Positions 9,477 to 17,921 of a stretch of DNA of 64,000 bases are shown here, piece after piece. Both the position numbers and the translations under genes were made by a program. Every line of letters starts with the position of its first letter. Positions within the stretch are counted from its first letter, which is position 1. The stretch comes from Donghicola mangrovi (GTDB lineage: Bacteria > Pseudomonadota > Alphaproteobacteria > Rhodobacterales > Rhodobacteraceae), in NCBI RefSeq assembly GCF_013377535.1, contig NZ_JABCJE010000006.1:62001-126000 (forward strand), in the 5' to 3' direction. The notes beneath the pieces were generated by a model, which worked only from the letters and a program-made list of their open reading frames with translations, made no database searches and had not been told where the DNA came from.

Positions 9477-11390
9477 ATGTCGTGGGCGTATGCGCCATCG
9501 CTGCCCCGTTCTGAAAGTATGATCATCTTGGTGCCATTTACGGTGACCCTGCCCGAAGAACGGGTGAATACCTATCTCCTCGGTTCCCAGAATTTTTCGT
9601 CAGTGACGGCCCTTGATAACGGGGGTTGGGTCGTGACGTGGTACGAGCAGCTCAGCAGTGACCCGAGGGTGACCAAGGGGCTGATTTCCCAAATACATGA
9701 CAGCACAGGGACTCCGGCTGCGGCGGAGACCATTCTGGAGTATGCCGTCGATGTCGAAGTGACCGCAGGCCATGCGGTCGCGGCGTTGCCCAATGGCGGG
9801 TGGACCGCTGTTTACTATGATGGCGACGTGAAGCAGATGGTTTTTGCGAAGGGCTACCAGCTGTTTGGCGAGGTCCGGACGGTGAACACAGATCCGGCTT
9901 CTGTGTCCTTTGGGGTGCCATCCGTGACCGTGCTGGCTGACGGGGGCTGGGTGGTTGCATGGGGCGCGGATCGTGGCGGCGATCAGGGGCTTGATATCTA
10001 TCAGCGCCAATTCGGGTCAGACGGCGTTCCGGTCGGCGATGCCGAGAAGGTTAACGCAAGTGCAAACTACTACGAGGTCGATCCGGTTTTGACGGCATTG
10101 CCGGATGGCGGGTGGATCATTGCGTGGGCCTCGGGTGGGGATGCGGCCTTCCAACGTTATGATGCCTCGGGCGCCCGTGTGGGGGATCAGGTTCAGGCAA
10201 ACTCGGACGATTGGTTCAGCCATAGCGATCTGGATGTGACATCGCTGGTTTATGGCGGGTGGGTCGTTACTTGGACCTCGAACGGGTCGAAATCCTATAT
10301 GGGGACGGACCAGATTTACCAGCAGCGCTATGATGCCGATGGTGAAGCGGTTGGCGGAACGCTCCGCGTGAACGGCGCCAAGAGCCTGTTTTCGCAGGAT
10401 GATTCCACTGTCGTGGCGTTGCAGGATGGAGGGTGGCTGGTCCTTTGGACAGCCGAAACCGGGTCCAGCGTTCAGGGCGATCTGATGGCTCGCCGCTTTG
10501 CGATCGATGGGACTGCGCTGGGAGACAGCTTTGCTGTGAATACCCCGCGGTCCGAGAGCCTTGATCCTTGGGAAGGGGATTTCAGCTGGCTCGGGGACGC
10601 CGCACAGTTGGATGGCGGTGAGATCGTTCTGACCTTCACCCGAGAGACCGCCGATACATCGGGTCCCGAGGTTTACCAAACCATTCTGCGCCCCACTCCC
10701 GTGACCTATGGCGAGGAAACTGCCGAGTCCCGCGTTGGCGGCGAAGGCAACGAGATCCTTTTTCTGAAGGGCGGGAATGACTGGTACGATGGGTCCCTCG
10801 GTGGGGATGATTATGTCGACGGCGGGATCGGAAATGACTCGATCTATGCGGGTGCGGGCAATGACACGCTGCTCGGTGGCGCGGGGAACGACTATATCTA
10901 CAGCGCCGGTGGTGCCGATCTGGTTCGGTTAGGATCGGGTCACGACATTTTCCGTTCGGGCGGAGGCGGGCATGATACGGTTTATGGCCAGTCGGGCAAC
11001 GACGAACTGGATGGCAATGCTGGCAATGACAAGCTGATTGGCGGGACGGGGCAGGACACATTGTTTGGTCGCGCCGGGAATGACTCCCTGGTCGGTGGGC
11101 GCGGGGCCGATGCGCTTTATGGCAACGAGGGTCGGGATACGATCAGCGCCGGGTCAGGGGATGACCTTCTGTCTGGCGGGGCCGGGAATGATCTGCTGAA
11201 GGGGGGCCGCGATGCGGATACCTTTGTTTTCGAGGCTGCCTCAGGTGTAAGCGATGTCTCGGACCTGACATTCGCGGTGGAAACCGTCAATGGAGCAGAC
11301 AGCCTGCGCATCACGGCCAATGGCGGGTCAGTTTTGCTGCTCGGAATTATCGACGACAATCCCAGCCACGGTCATCTGGAATTCGTCTAG
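9477..11390 (+). CDS. Secreted RTX-type protein with GGW-repeat N-terminal half
   Basis: The frame encodes 637 residues. The first ~400 contain at least six spaced repeats of the form T-x-L-x-x-GGW-[VI]-[VI]-x-W (for example LDNGGWVVTW, LADGGWVVAW, LPDGGWIIAW), spaced roughly 45-70 residues apart, which suggests a beta-propeller-like array. The next ~150 residues are calcium-binding nonapeptide repeats (GGAGNDYIYSAG, GGRGADALYGNEG), typical of type I secreted RTX proteins. No Sec signal is seen. The start is uncertain: ATG 9477 or ATG 9519 (MIILVPFTV). No type I secretion genes lie in the window. Role unknown; exoprotein or adhesin is likely. Confidence 0.78.
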   Translation: MSWAYAPSLPRSESMIILVPFTVTLPEERVNTYLLGSQNFSSVTALDNGGWVVTWYEQLSSDPRVTKGLISQIHDSTGTPAAAETILEYAVDVEVTAGHAVAALPNGGWTAVYYDGDVKQMVFAKGYQLFGEVRTVNTDPASVSFGVPSVTVLADGGWVVAWGADRGGDQGLDIYQRQFGSDGVPVGDAEKVNASANYYEVDPVLTALPDGGWIIAWASGGDAAFQRYDASGARVGDQVQANSDDWFSHSDLDVTSLVYGGWVVTWTSNGSKSYMGTDQIYQQRYDADGEAVGGTLRVNGAKSLFSQDDSTVVALQDGGWLVLWTAETGSSVQGDLMARRFAIDGTALGDSFAVNTPRSESLDPWEGDFSWLGDAAQLDGGEIVLTFTRETADTSGPEVYQTILRPTPVTYGEETAESRVGGEGNEILFLKGGNDWYDGSLGGDDYVDGGIGNDSIYAGAGNDTLLGGAGNDYIYSAGGADLVRLGSGHDIFRSGGGGHDTVYGQSGNDELDGNAGNDKLIGGTGQDTLFGRAGNDSLVGGRGADALYGNEGRDTISAGSGDDLLSGGAGNDLLKGGRDADTFVFEAASGVSDVSDLTFAVETVNGADSLRITANGGSVLLLGIIDDNPSHGHLEFV

Positions 11391-11398
11391 GGGGTATC

Positions 11399-11423
11399 GG
11401 GGCGGGCCAAGGTCGCCCGCCCC
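11399..11423. terminator. Bidirectional hairpin between convergent genes
   Basis: GGGGCGGGC (11399-11407) pairs perfectly with GCCCGCCCC (11415-11423) around a seven-base loop. It sits between the RTX gene and the convergent cytochrome c' gene. No T-tract is present on either strand. Confidence 0.55.
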
Positions 11424-11429
11424 AACCCG

Positions 11430-11864
11430 TTATTCGCGATAGGTCGAGTGGCACGCCTTGCAGGTGGCCCCCATCTGGCCCATCACCGGACCCAGATCGG
11501 CGTCGGTCTGAACGGTGCCTGCCAGATTGGCGGCGGTGCTTTCCAGATCGCCTGCCAGCTTGGTGAAGTCATCGAATTGCTCCCAGATCAGGGGCAAGGC
11601 TTCGGACTTGGGATCGGTTGCCGGTGTCTCGAACGAGTCAGGCACCAGAGCGGCCTGCGCGGCAATCTCGGTCAGGGCGGCATTTACGGCAGCGGCGTCA
11701 AAGGCGGTCTCGCCCTTGGCCATTTTGCCGATCAGTTTCATCTGGCTGCCGATGGTTTTCATGACCTCCATACGGGCCATGACGTTCTTGTCCTGAACCC
11801 CGCCATGAGACAGGGCCGCAGTGCCCATCGCGATCAACGTCAGCGTCACAAATGTCTTTTTCAT
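11430..11864 (-). CDS. Cytochrome c' (class II c-type cytochrome)
   Basis: This 144-residue periplasmic protein has a Sec signal peptide (about residues 1-19) and a single heme-binding motif CKACH near the C-terminus, the hallmark position in class II cytochromes c', which are four-helix bundles. The family binds NO and protects against nitrosative stress, or serves in electron transfer. GGTGGAGAG precedes the ATG. It appears monocistronic, converging on the RTX gene. No adjacent cytochrome b561 gene is seen. Confidence 0.9.
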   Translation of the reverse strand: MKKTFVTLTLIAMGTAALSHGGVQDKNVMARMEVMKTIGSQMKLIGKMAKGETAFDAAAVNAALTEIAAQAALVPDSFETPATDPKSEALPLIWEQFDDFTKLAGDLESTAANLAGTVQTDADLGPVMGQMGATCKACHSTYRE

Positions 11865-12133
11865 CTCTCCACCCTATTTGTCGTTCGTCCGGTTTCCTGA
11901 GGATATAGTGCGATCAGCGCGGTGCGGCCATGAACCATTTGGTGGCAGGTTTTCGGCGGGCGGCGCGATGCAGGCCCCTTGTGAAAGGGAGGCTATGAAA
12001 TCGGCCATTCTCTGAAAAGAGCGGGCCCTAGGCCGCCGCATCCCATTAAACGCCTTCAAATCAGTGGCATGACCGCCTATTCCTGAGGCAACCCTTTGCG
12101 CAACCAAAGCGAATTGCTTGAAAAGTGACTGAT

Positions 12134-12619
12134 ATGGACATGGATCCCCGCAAGCTCGAGATGACCGTTTTGATGACCCCCGATATGGCCAACTTTTCCG
12201 GCAAGGTGCACGGGGGCGCGCTGCTGAACCTGCTTGATCGGGTGGCGTTTTCCTGTGCCTCGCGGTTTTCGCACCGGTATGCGGTGACGCTGTCGGTGGA
12301 TCAGGTGACCTTCAAAGAGCCGATCAATGTGGGCGAGTTGGTGACCTTTCGCGCCAGTGTGAACCTTGCGGGCCGTACCTCGATGGAGATCGGCATCAGG
12401 GTCGAGGCGCAGGATATCCGGTCAGGCAAATCGCGGCACACGAACTCTTGCTACTTTACCATGGTGGCGGTCGATGATGACGGCAAACCCGCCGAGGTGC
12501 CTGAGCTGTCGATCCTGACTGATCTGGAGGCCAAGCGCCATCGCGCCGCCGAAACCCGCCGCCGCCTGCGCCGTCAGTTCCAGGACGAGATGAAGAAGGC
12601 GGCCGCTGGAGAAATCTGA
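12134..12619 (+). CDS. Acyl-CoA thioesterase (hotdog fold, YciA-like)
   Basis: This protein of about 161 residues has the hotdog thioesterase core: FSGKVHGGALLNLLDRVAFSCA near residues 20-40 and the VDQVTFKEPINVGELVTF strand, as in YciA/BACH-type cytosolic acyl-CoA thioesterases that hydrolyse acyl-CoA to free acid and CoA. The residue in the catalytic position (D of LLDR) is present. ATG 12134 (MDMDPRKLEM) is preferred; an in-frame GTG at 12125 is an alternative. It is a stand-alone gene, so the preferred acyl chain cannot be told. Confidence 0.85.
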   Translation: MDMDPRKLEMTVLMTPDMANFSGKVHGGALLNLLDRVAFSCASRFSHRYAVTLSVDQVTFKEPINVGELVTFRASVNLAGRTSMEIGIRVEAQDIRSGKSRHTNSCYFTMVAVDDDGKPAEVPELSILTDLEAKRHRAAETRRRLRRQFQDEMKKAAAGEI

Positions 12620-12640
12620 ACCGGCCACCCCGCGCGGTGG

Positions 12641-12668
12641 AAAAAGGGCGACCCTATGGCCGCCCTTT
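12641..12668 (-). terminator. Intrinsic terminator of the molybdenum hydroxylase operon
   Basis: AAAGGGCG (12643-12650) pairs with CGCCCTTT (12661-12668) and on the minus strand runs into five T residues (12645-12641). It lies six bases past the stop of the 12674-14917 gene and also lies between convergent genes. Confidence 0.75.
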
Positions 12669-12673
12669 CGCTG

Positions 12674-14917
12674 TTAACTGTCGAAGGTCATGCGGGACAG
12701 GGGCATCCGGCGCACGGGCTTGCCCGTCAGGGCTGCAACGGCGTTCGCCACGGCGGGCGGAACGGCGGGCAGCGGGGGTTCCCCGACACCGCCCATCGCA
12801 GCGCCGCTTTCGATGATACCCACGTGAACCTCGGGCATCTGGTCGGGCGGCAGGATGCTGTACATGTCATAGTTCCGCGCTTCGGGCAGGCCGTCGGTCC
12901 AGACGGCCTCTTCCAGCAGAACTTGGCTCAGACCCAAGGCCACGGCCCCCCGGATTTGCTGTTTGACCAGCGCGGGGTTCACGATGGCGCCGGGGTCCAG
13001 CACCTCCCAAACATGGTGAACGCGGACTTGGCCGTCCTGAATGGAAACCTCGGCAATCGCCGCCGCTTCGCTGCCAAAGGGCGAGGCCATGCCGATCCCG
13101 CGCGCGCGGGTCGAGCCGTCCTCGGCGGTGAAGGGCCCGCGTTGCCAGCCGCCGGACAGGGTGACGACTTCGTCCAGCAGTTTGGTCAGGCGCGGGTTGT
13201 CCCGCAGCAGGTGTTTGCGAACCTCTAGCGGGTCTTTGCCGCCAGCGTTGGCCAGTTCATCAAGGAACGTCTCGTAAAAGAAATCGTTCATCGAATTGCC
13301 GACCGACCGCCAATAGGCCAGCATCACGGGGTTCTGCACATAGACCTGCGCCACGCGGACGTTGGGCACGGCATAGGCTTTGCCGGTCAGCCCTTCGACA
13401 GCGGTGGGGTCGATCTTGTCGCCGCGGCCCCAGATGCCTTCGGTCGGGCCTTCGCAGACGCTGATCGCCTCGATGGCGTTGGGCATTCCGTCCGCATCCA
13501 GTGCGCCGCGGAAACGGACGGCCGCCATGGGGCGCACCGGATCGCGCAGGAACTCTTCTTCGCGGGTCCAGATGACTTTGACAGGGCGGCCCGTGCGGCG
13601 GGCCAGCTCGATCGCCTGAGGATAGGGGTTCGCCGACGGATACAGGAAGTGACGGCCAAAGAACCCGCCAAGCATCGGCGAGTGGATGTTGATCCGGTCC
13701 GGCGTCAGGCCGGTGATGCCCGCGATGACCCCTTGGAACTGTTCGGGCGCCTGATTGGGCATCCAAAGATCCAGCGAGCCATCCTCATTGAACCGCGCCA
13801 AGGTCGAGGGCGGTTCCAGCTGCGCATGGTGCAGGTACTGGCTGTTATAGGTGGCCGAAATCACGGTGTCCGCCTCGTCCAAGGTGCCGTTGGCGTCGCC
13901 TTTGATTTCGGCCTCGGTCTCGGGGCCGGTGGTGCTGGACAGCTCTTCGGCAAAGGCGTCAGAGCTGAAATCGGCGGGCATGGTGCGCCAGCCCTTGGGC
14001 AGAGTAACCATAGGCACCCATTCGACATCCAGCGCCTCGACCGCGGTTTTGGCGGTCCACCAGCGTTCGGCGACCACGGCGACAGCGCCTTCGATGATCT
14101 CGATCGCGCGGATGCCGGGGGTGGCTTTGACCTCGTCCAGATTGCGGATGGTTTGGGCCATCAGACCCAGACGGGGCGCGTGCTGGACAGCGGCATGAAG
14201 CATCCCGTCCACCTTGGCGTCGATGGAATAGACCGCGCGGCCGGTGGATTTGTCGTGGGCATCAAGGCGGGGTAGGGGCTGTTTGATCCAGCGGAACGTC
14301 GCGGGATCGCGCAGGGTTATGGTTTCGGGGTCAGGCACGGGCAGGTCGAACGCCGCCTCGGCCAGATCGCCATAGGGTATGCGCTGGCCGCTGGCCGTAT
14401 GGATCACCACACCGGGTTCGGTGGTCAGTTCAGCGGCGGGAACGGACAGGCGCTGTGCCGCAGCCTCAATCAGCATCGCACGGCCCAAGGCCCCCAGCTT
14501 GCGCATGGTCGGATAGCTGGTGCGCACTGACATCGACCCGCCGGTGATCCGCATCTGACCTCCCACCACCAGATAGTCCGCGCCCGCCGGAGCATTCTCG
14601 ACGACAAAGGTCGCGGGGTCGGCATCCAACTCCTCGCCCACGATCTGGGCCATGCCGGTAAAGATGCCTTGGCCGCCTTCGTTGAATGGGCTGAGGAGGC
14701 GGATCGTGCTATCGGGGCGGATTTCAAGGAAGGCCGGCACATTGGTCCCCGCCGCCATCGCGGCCTGAGCCCGCGCTTTGCCCGCAGGCATCCCGATGCC
14801 AATCACCATCGCGCCAGCACCGACCCCGAGCGCCCCGCGCAAGAATCCGCGGCGCGACAGGTTTACAGGGCGGCGCACCCATTCGCTGGGGTCAAAGGCG
14901 TGAACAAAATCCTTCAT
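12674..14917 (-). CDS. Molybdopterin-binding subunit of xanthine-oxidase family dehydrogenase (IorB-like)
   Basis: This 747-residue large subunit has a twin-arginine signal (LSRRGFLRGALGVGAGAM, about residues 20-38), so the complex is probably exported folded to the periplasm. It contains two aldehyde oxidase/xanthine dehydrogenase molybdopterin-binding domains, including GGFFGRHFLYPSANPYPQ near residue 435 and the C-terminal GVGEPPLPAVPPAVANAV, where the Glu of GVGE fits the catalytic base. Relatives are annotated as isoquinoline 1-oxidoreductase beta subunit, but substrates range over aldehydes and N-heterocycles. It overlaps the small subunit by four bases. No coxI/xdhC-like maturation gene is adjacent. 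Confidence 0.88.
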   Translation of the reverse strand: MKDFVHAFDPSEWVRRPVNLSRRGFLRGALGVGAGAMVIGIGMPAGKARAQAAMAAGTNVPAFLEIRPDSTIRLLSPFNEGGQGIFTGMAQIVGEELDADPATFVVENAPAGADYLVVGGQMRITGGSMSVRTSYPTMRKLGALGRAMLIEAAAQRLSVPAAELTTEPGVVIHTASGQRIPYGDLAEAAFDLPVPDPETITLRDPATFRWIKQPLPRLDAHDKSTGRAVYSIDAKVDGMLHAAVQHAPRLGLMAQTIRNLDEVKATPGIRAIEIIEGAVAVVAERWWTAKTAVEALDVEWVPMVTLPKGWRTMPADFSSDAFAEELSSTTGPETEAEIKGDANGTLDEADTVISATYNSQYLHHAQLEPPSTLARFNEDGSLDLWMPNQAPEQFQGVIAGITGLTPDRINIHSPMLGGFFGRHFLYPSANPYPQAIELARRTGRPVKVIWTREEEFLRDPVRPMAAVRFRGALDADGMPNAIEAISVCEGPTEGIWGRGDKIDPTAVEGLTGKAYAVPNVRVAQVYVQNPVMLAYWRSVGNSMNDFFYETFLDELANAGGKDPLEVRKHLLRDNPRLTKLLDEVVTLSGGWQRGPFTAEDGSTRARGIGMASPFGSEAAAIAEVSIQDGQVRVHHVWEVLDPGAIVNPALVKQQIRGAVALGLSQVLLEEAVWTDGLPEARNYDMYSILPPDQMPEVHVGIIESGAAMGGVGEPPLPAVPPAVANAVAALTGKPVRRMPLSRMTFDS

Positions 14918-15366
14918 TTCGCGCCTCCTGCCAGATCGGTCATGGCTGCTTTGATGTCGTTATAGGTGCCGCAGCGGCACAGGTTGATCATCGCGTCGCG
15001 GATGTCATCTTCGGTCGGGTTGGGGTTTTCTTTGAGCAAAGATGTGGCCGCCATGACCTGACCGCTCTGGCAATAGCCGCATTGGGGAACTTGATGCTCG
15101 ACCCATTTCTGTACGACCTTGGCACCGACGGGGTCGGTCTCGATCGCCTCAATCGTGGTGATCTCGGAGCCGTCCAGCATGTCGATCGTGGTCACGCAAG
15201 AGCGGGTCACGGACCCATCCACCAGCACGGAACACGCCCCGCACTGTGCCAGCCCGCAGCCGAATTTCGTGCCGGTCATCCCTAGATTATCGCGCAATAC
15301 CCATAACAGAGGTGTGTCGCCCGGGGCGTCGATGTCGTGTGGCTGACCATTGATGGTGAGTTTCAT
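14914..15366 (-). CDS. [2Fe-2S] subunit of molybdenum hydroxylase (IorA-like)
   Basis: This 150-residue subunit has an N-terminal plant-type ferredoxin cluster (GCGLAQCGACSVLVDG, about residues 40-55) and a C-terminal second cluster domain with CGYCQSGQ and NLCRCGTY, as in all small subunits of xanthine-oxidase-type two-component dehydrogenases. It passes electrons from the molybdenum site of the overlapping large-subunit gene to an acceptor, probably a c-type cytochrome in the IorAB class. AGGAG lies just before the ATG. There is no FAD subunit, which fits the IorAB type. Confidence 0.92.
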   Translation of the reverse strand: MKLTINGQPHDIDAPGDTPLLWVLRDNLGMTGTKFGCGLAQCGACSVLVDGSVTRSCVTTIDMLDGSEITTIEAIETDPVGAKVVQKWVEHQVPQCGYCQSGQVMAATSLLKENPNPTEDDIRDAMINLCRCGTYNDIKAAMTDLAGGAK

Positions 15367-15486
15367 GGGGGCTCCTGACAGATGATCGCACGGGCGCTCC
15401 GCGCGTAAATAAACATGTGTCAGTTAAGTATGTATCGCGCGGCCTCTCACCAGAGGCAGTTTCGTAATTGCGCCCATGAATGAAAT

Positions 15487-16860
15487 TCATTGATGCAGGC
15501 TTAGGACATCTTGGGGTTCAAAAATCCCCGTGATCTGGCCCCAGCCTTTGATAATGTTCGCATCTGCAGAAGATTTTCCCAGCTTCTGCAAGACGGCGAT
15601 GGTGTCGCAGTGGGGATCAGTCTCGCCCATCAGGATGCGCACTTTCCCCGCATCTGGGGGCAGCATCGCGGTCCAGTCGCTGCGCATCAGGGCGTGGTCT
15701 GTCGCGAGTCCCGCCATGCTCCGAGAGGCGGTCCAGATGACGTCCGCCAGCAGGGGCTCGTTTCGGGCGATGATGTCCAGATCCGATGGGCTGTCCGCAT
15801 AGACTTTGCCGAAGCTGCTGCGGAACTTTTCCGGCAGATCAATCGCGCGGGTCAGCAGGTCCATCACTGCCATGATCGCTTTGTTCGAACGGCAGGCCAA
15901 TTTGATCGTCTCGTACATGAACGGAGGCAATTGGCTCTGGGGCGAGGTGATGTGGGTCGGAGACACCAGCAAGGCCGAGCGGTGGTCGGGGGAATGCTTC
16001 AGCAGCTTGAGGGCCGCGAAAACCCCGATGGTATGAGAGACGACGGGCACGGTCGTGAAATTGAAGGCGCGGACAAATTCGGCCACGTCTCGGGCAAAGA
16101 GGTCGGTGATCTCGATCGCTTCGCCCTTGGGCAGTTGAGAGCCCAGAAATCCCGGACGCACCGGCATCAGAAAGCGCAGGTTCTGCCCGTAGAAATCCTG
16201 CGCTTGGGCAGGCATCGGGTAGAAGGGCAGAAAGGTCGAGTGCATGAGCAGGATCGGCTGACCACCCGGCGGACCCACGTCCATCACATGCAGATCCCGT
16301 CCGCTGCTCATGGTCAGGTGATGCACGCGCCCCAAAGCGCCATAAAGGCGCTGCACGACCTCGTCCGAGGTGCGGTTGATCACGGCGCTCTGGCTTTGGC
16401 GCAGGGTGATCGACATGGCGACCAAGGCCGACATAATGTTGATCAGGTCTGCCTGTCGGGACATCCTGCTTTTGGCGAGCAGGGATTTGGCTTGTGACCG
16501 GCGGGTTTCGTAGGTCGCGCCGGTGTCCGCGCTGATTTCGCGCAAGGTCAGGTTGGTCAGCAAGGCCTTTAGCAGTGCCAGTTCGGCGGGGGTCAGGGCT
16601 TTGCCAAAGCGTTTGGTGAACACGTCATCCAGCTGCTCATCGGTGACATAGCCGATCATCTCGGCCTCGGGCGGGGCCACGTGGAACCGGCCCGACTGAT
16701 CCAGATAGAGGCCTTGGACGGCGGCATTCGACAGCCACTGGTCAAGGGCCGCGCCGGTCAATCGACGCTCTTCGGGCAAAATGGACAAAATGCGCGACAT
16801 CCCCTCGTGCGAGAGGTGCGGATCAAAGGGGGCCTCGTCAAAAGGGTCAGGTCGCGTCAT
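15487..16860 (-). CDS. LuxR-type HTH regulator fused to degenerate alpha/beta-hydrolase domain
   Basis: The 457-residue protein has a variable N-terminal segment (1-85), a LuxR-type helix-turn-helix (about 88-150: LTPAELALLKALLTNLTLREIS...) and an alpha/beta-hydrolase fold (about 180-450: VMDVGPPGGQPILLMHSTFLP, VVSHTIGVFAALKLL). The nucleophile elbow reads S-H-T-I-G, with Thr where Ser is expected, and the C-terminal catalytic His position reads GWGQITG. I infer a ligand-sensing pseudoenzyme. The gene is 120 bp upstream of the molybdenum hydroxylase genes on the same strand and may control them. Start ATG 16860 lacks a clear ribosome site. Confidence 0.75.
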   Translation of the reverse strand: MTRPDPFDEAPFDPHLSHEGMSRILSILPEERRLTGAALDQWLSNAAVQGLYLDQSGRFHVAPPEAEMIGYVTDEQLDDVFTKRFGKALTPAELALLKALLTNLTLREISADTGATYETRRSQAKSLLAKSRMSRQADLINIMSALVAMSITLRQSQSAVINRTSDEVVQRLYGALGRVHHLTMSSGRDLHVMDVGPPGGQPILLMHSTFLPFYPMPAQAQDFYGQNLRFLMPVRPGFLGSQLPKGEAIEITDLFARDVAEFVRAFNFTTVPVVSHTIGVFAALKLLKHSPDHRSALLVSPTHITSPQSQLPPFMYETIKLACRSNKAIMAVMDLLTRAIDLPEKFRSSFGKVYADSPSDLDIIARNEPLLADVIWTASRSMAGLATDHALMRSDWTAMLPPDAGKVRILMGETDPHCDTIAVLQKLGKSSADANIIKGWGQITGIFEPQDVLSLHQ

Positions 16861-17074
16861 TCACAGACCAGCCAATCATTCGGTATACTCCGCAGCAACG
16901 GCTTCGGCGGGAAATGGTCCCTGAAATGAATGTGAAGCAGTTGCAGGAATCTATAGCCAGACGTTTCGTTCAAGTAAGATACCGGAAAGCCTGCATTGCG
17001 CGGGGACGCTCATTCGGTCAGCACACGCCAAAACAAAATTGGGGACGAGGAGTGGGCTCGCCCCCGGGAAACAG

Positions 17075-17872
17075 TCACTCTTTACTCAGGTAAAGCAAGC
17101 CGCTGGCCTCAACGGCGCCTTTGGTGCAGGGGGTGACGACCACCTCCCATGGGAAGCTTCGGGAATTGCGGGTCAGTTCGGGGATGGTCCAGCATTGGCC
17201 GTCTGGGCTGCTGACGGTGCCGTCATTTCCGTATTTGGACCATTTCCAGCGTTTGCTCTGGCTGTTGCAGCGCTCGATGACCAGTTGGGCAGGTTTGCCC
17301 ATGCCCGGCGCCTCGAGGCCAAAGCAGAGCTCGGGGTGTTTATCGACCCCGATTGCCCCATTGGAACCGACCGAGAAGATATAGTCATCTGGGTTGGGGC
17401 AATTGCGCAGAGCGGGCGTGGCACCGGGGGCAAGGGGGCCTTCGACGCCGATGCAGCTTTGGCTCGCGCCGCCATAGCCGGGGGTGAGGGAATAGCCGGC
17501 AGGTTGCTGCGCCATCAGGGCCTTGGTTTTGGCGGCCGAGTAGGCGGTCGCGCAAATCCGTGTGCCGGGGGCGGTCCAGCAGGCCCCTTCGCGGCGCAAG
17601 GTGCCCAAGGGCGCGCCGCCGTGGCTGACCCCTTTGCCGCCGTTCCAGGATGCAAGGGCGGTGTTCTTGCCCTCGACCGCGACGTCCGCGAAATAGTCTT
17701 CGTTCTGGATGCGGAACGAGCCGCCTTGGCTGGCGAAGAACTGGCACTGACCTTTGATATAGGTGCTGCCTCGCACGGTCAGTTCGCAGTCAACCGGCTT
17801 GCCGCCCGCATGGGCCGCAGCCGCCGACATCAGGCCCGCCACAACGGCCAGAGAAAATACAAGTTTGATCAT
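17075..17872 (-). CDS. Secreted protein: novel Cys/Trp domain plus ricin-like region
   Basis: The start at MIKLVFSLAV (17872) gives 265 residues with a clear Sec signal (cleavage after AHA, about 22). Residues ~25-125 form a domain that recurs in the neighbouring gene: C-x-L-T-V-x-G, a YFADV strand, ASWNGGKG, then H-G-G-A-P-L-G and CWT...CATA. Residues ~145-260 contain Cys pairs and QSKRWKWSKYGNDG, WTIP and WEVV segments resembling a ricin-type beta-trefoil carbohydrate-binding lectin. It lies 49 bp after the related gene, so the pair is probably co-transcribed. Function unknown; periplasmic or extracellular. Confidence 0.68.
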   Translation of the reverse strand: MIKLVFSLAVVAGLMSAAAAHAGGKPVDCELTVRGSTYIKGQCQFFASQGGSFRIQNEDYFADVAVEGKNTALASWNGGKGVSHGGAPLGTLRREGACWTAPGTRICATAYSAAKTKALMAQQPAGYSLTPGYGGASQSCIGVEGPLAPGATPALRNCPNPDDYIFSVGSNGAIGVDKHPELCFGLEAPGMGKPAQLVIERCNSQSKRWKWSKYGNDGTVSSPDGQCWTIPELTRNSRSFPWEVVVTPCTKGAVEASGLLYLSKE

Positions 17873-17921
17873 CTGAAAAATCCAAAGGTTCGGGCCGCCA
17901 AGTCGCTGGCGGCCCTTGCGC

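Noticed and set aside
10760-11215. Tandem DNA repeats or CRISPR-like array
   Set aside because: The periodicity comes from RTX nonapeptide codons; the repeats are degenerate at DNA level and have no spacers.
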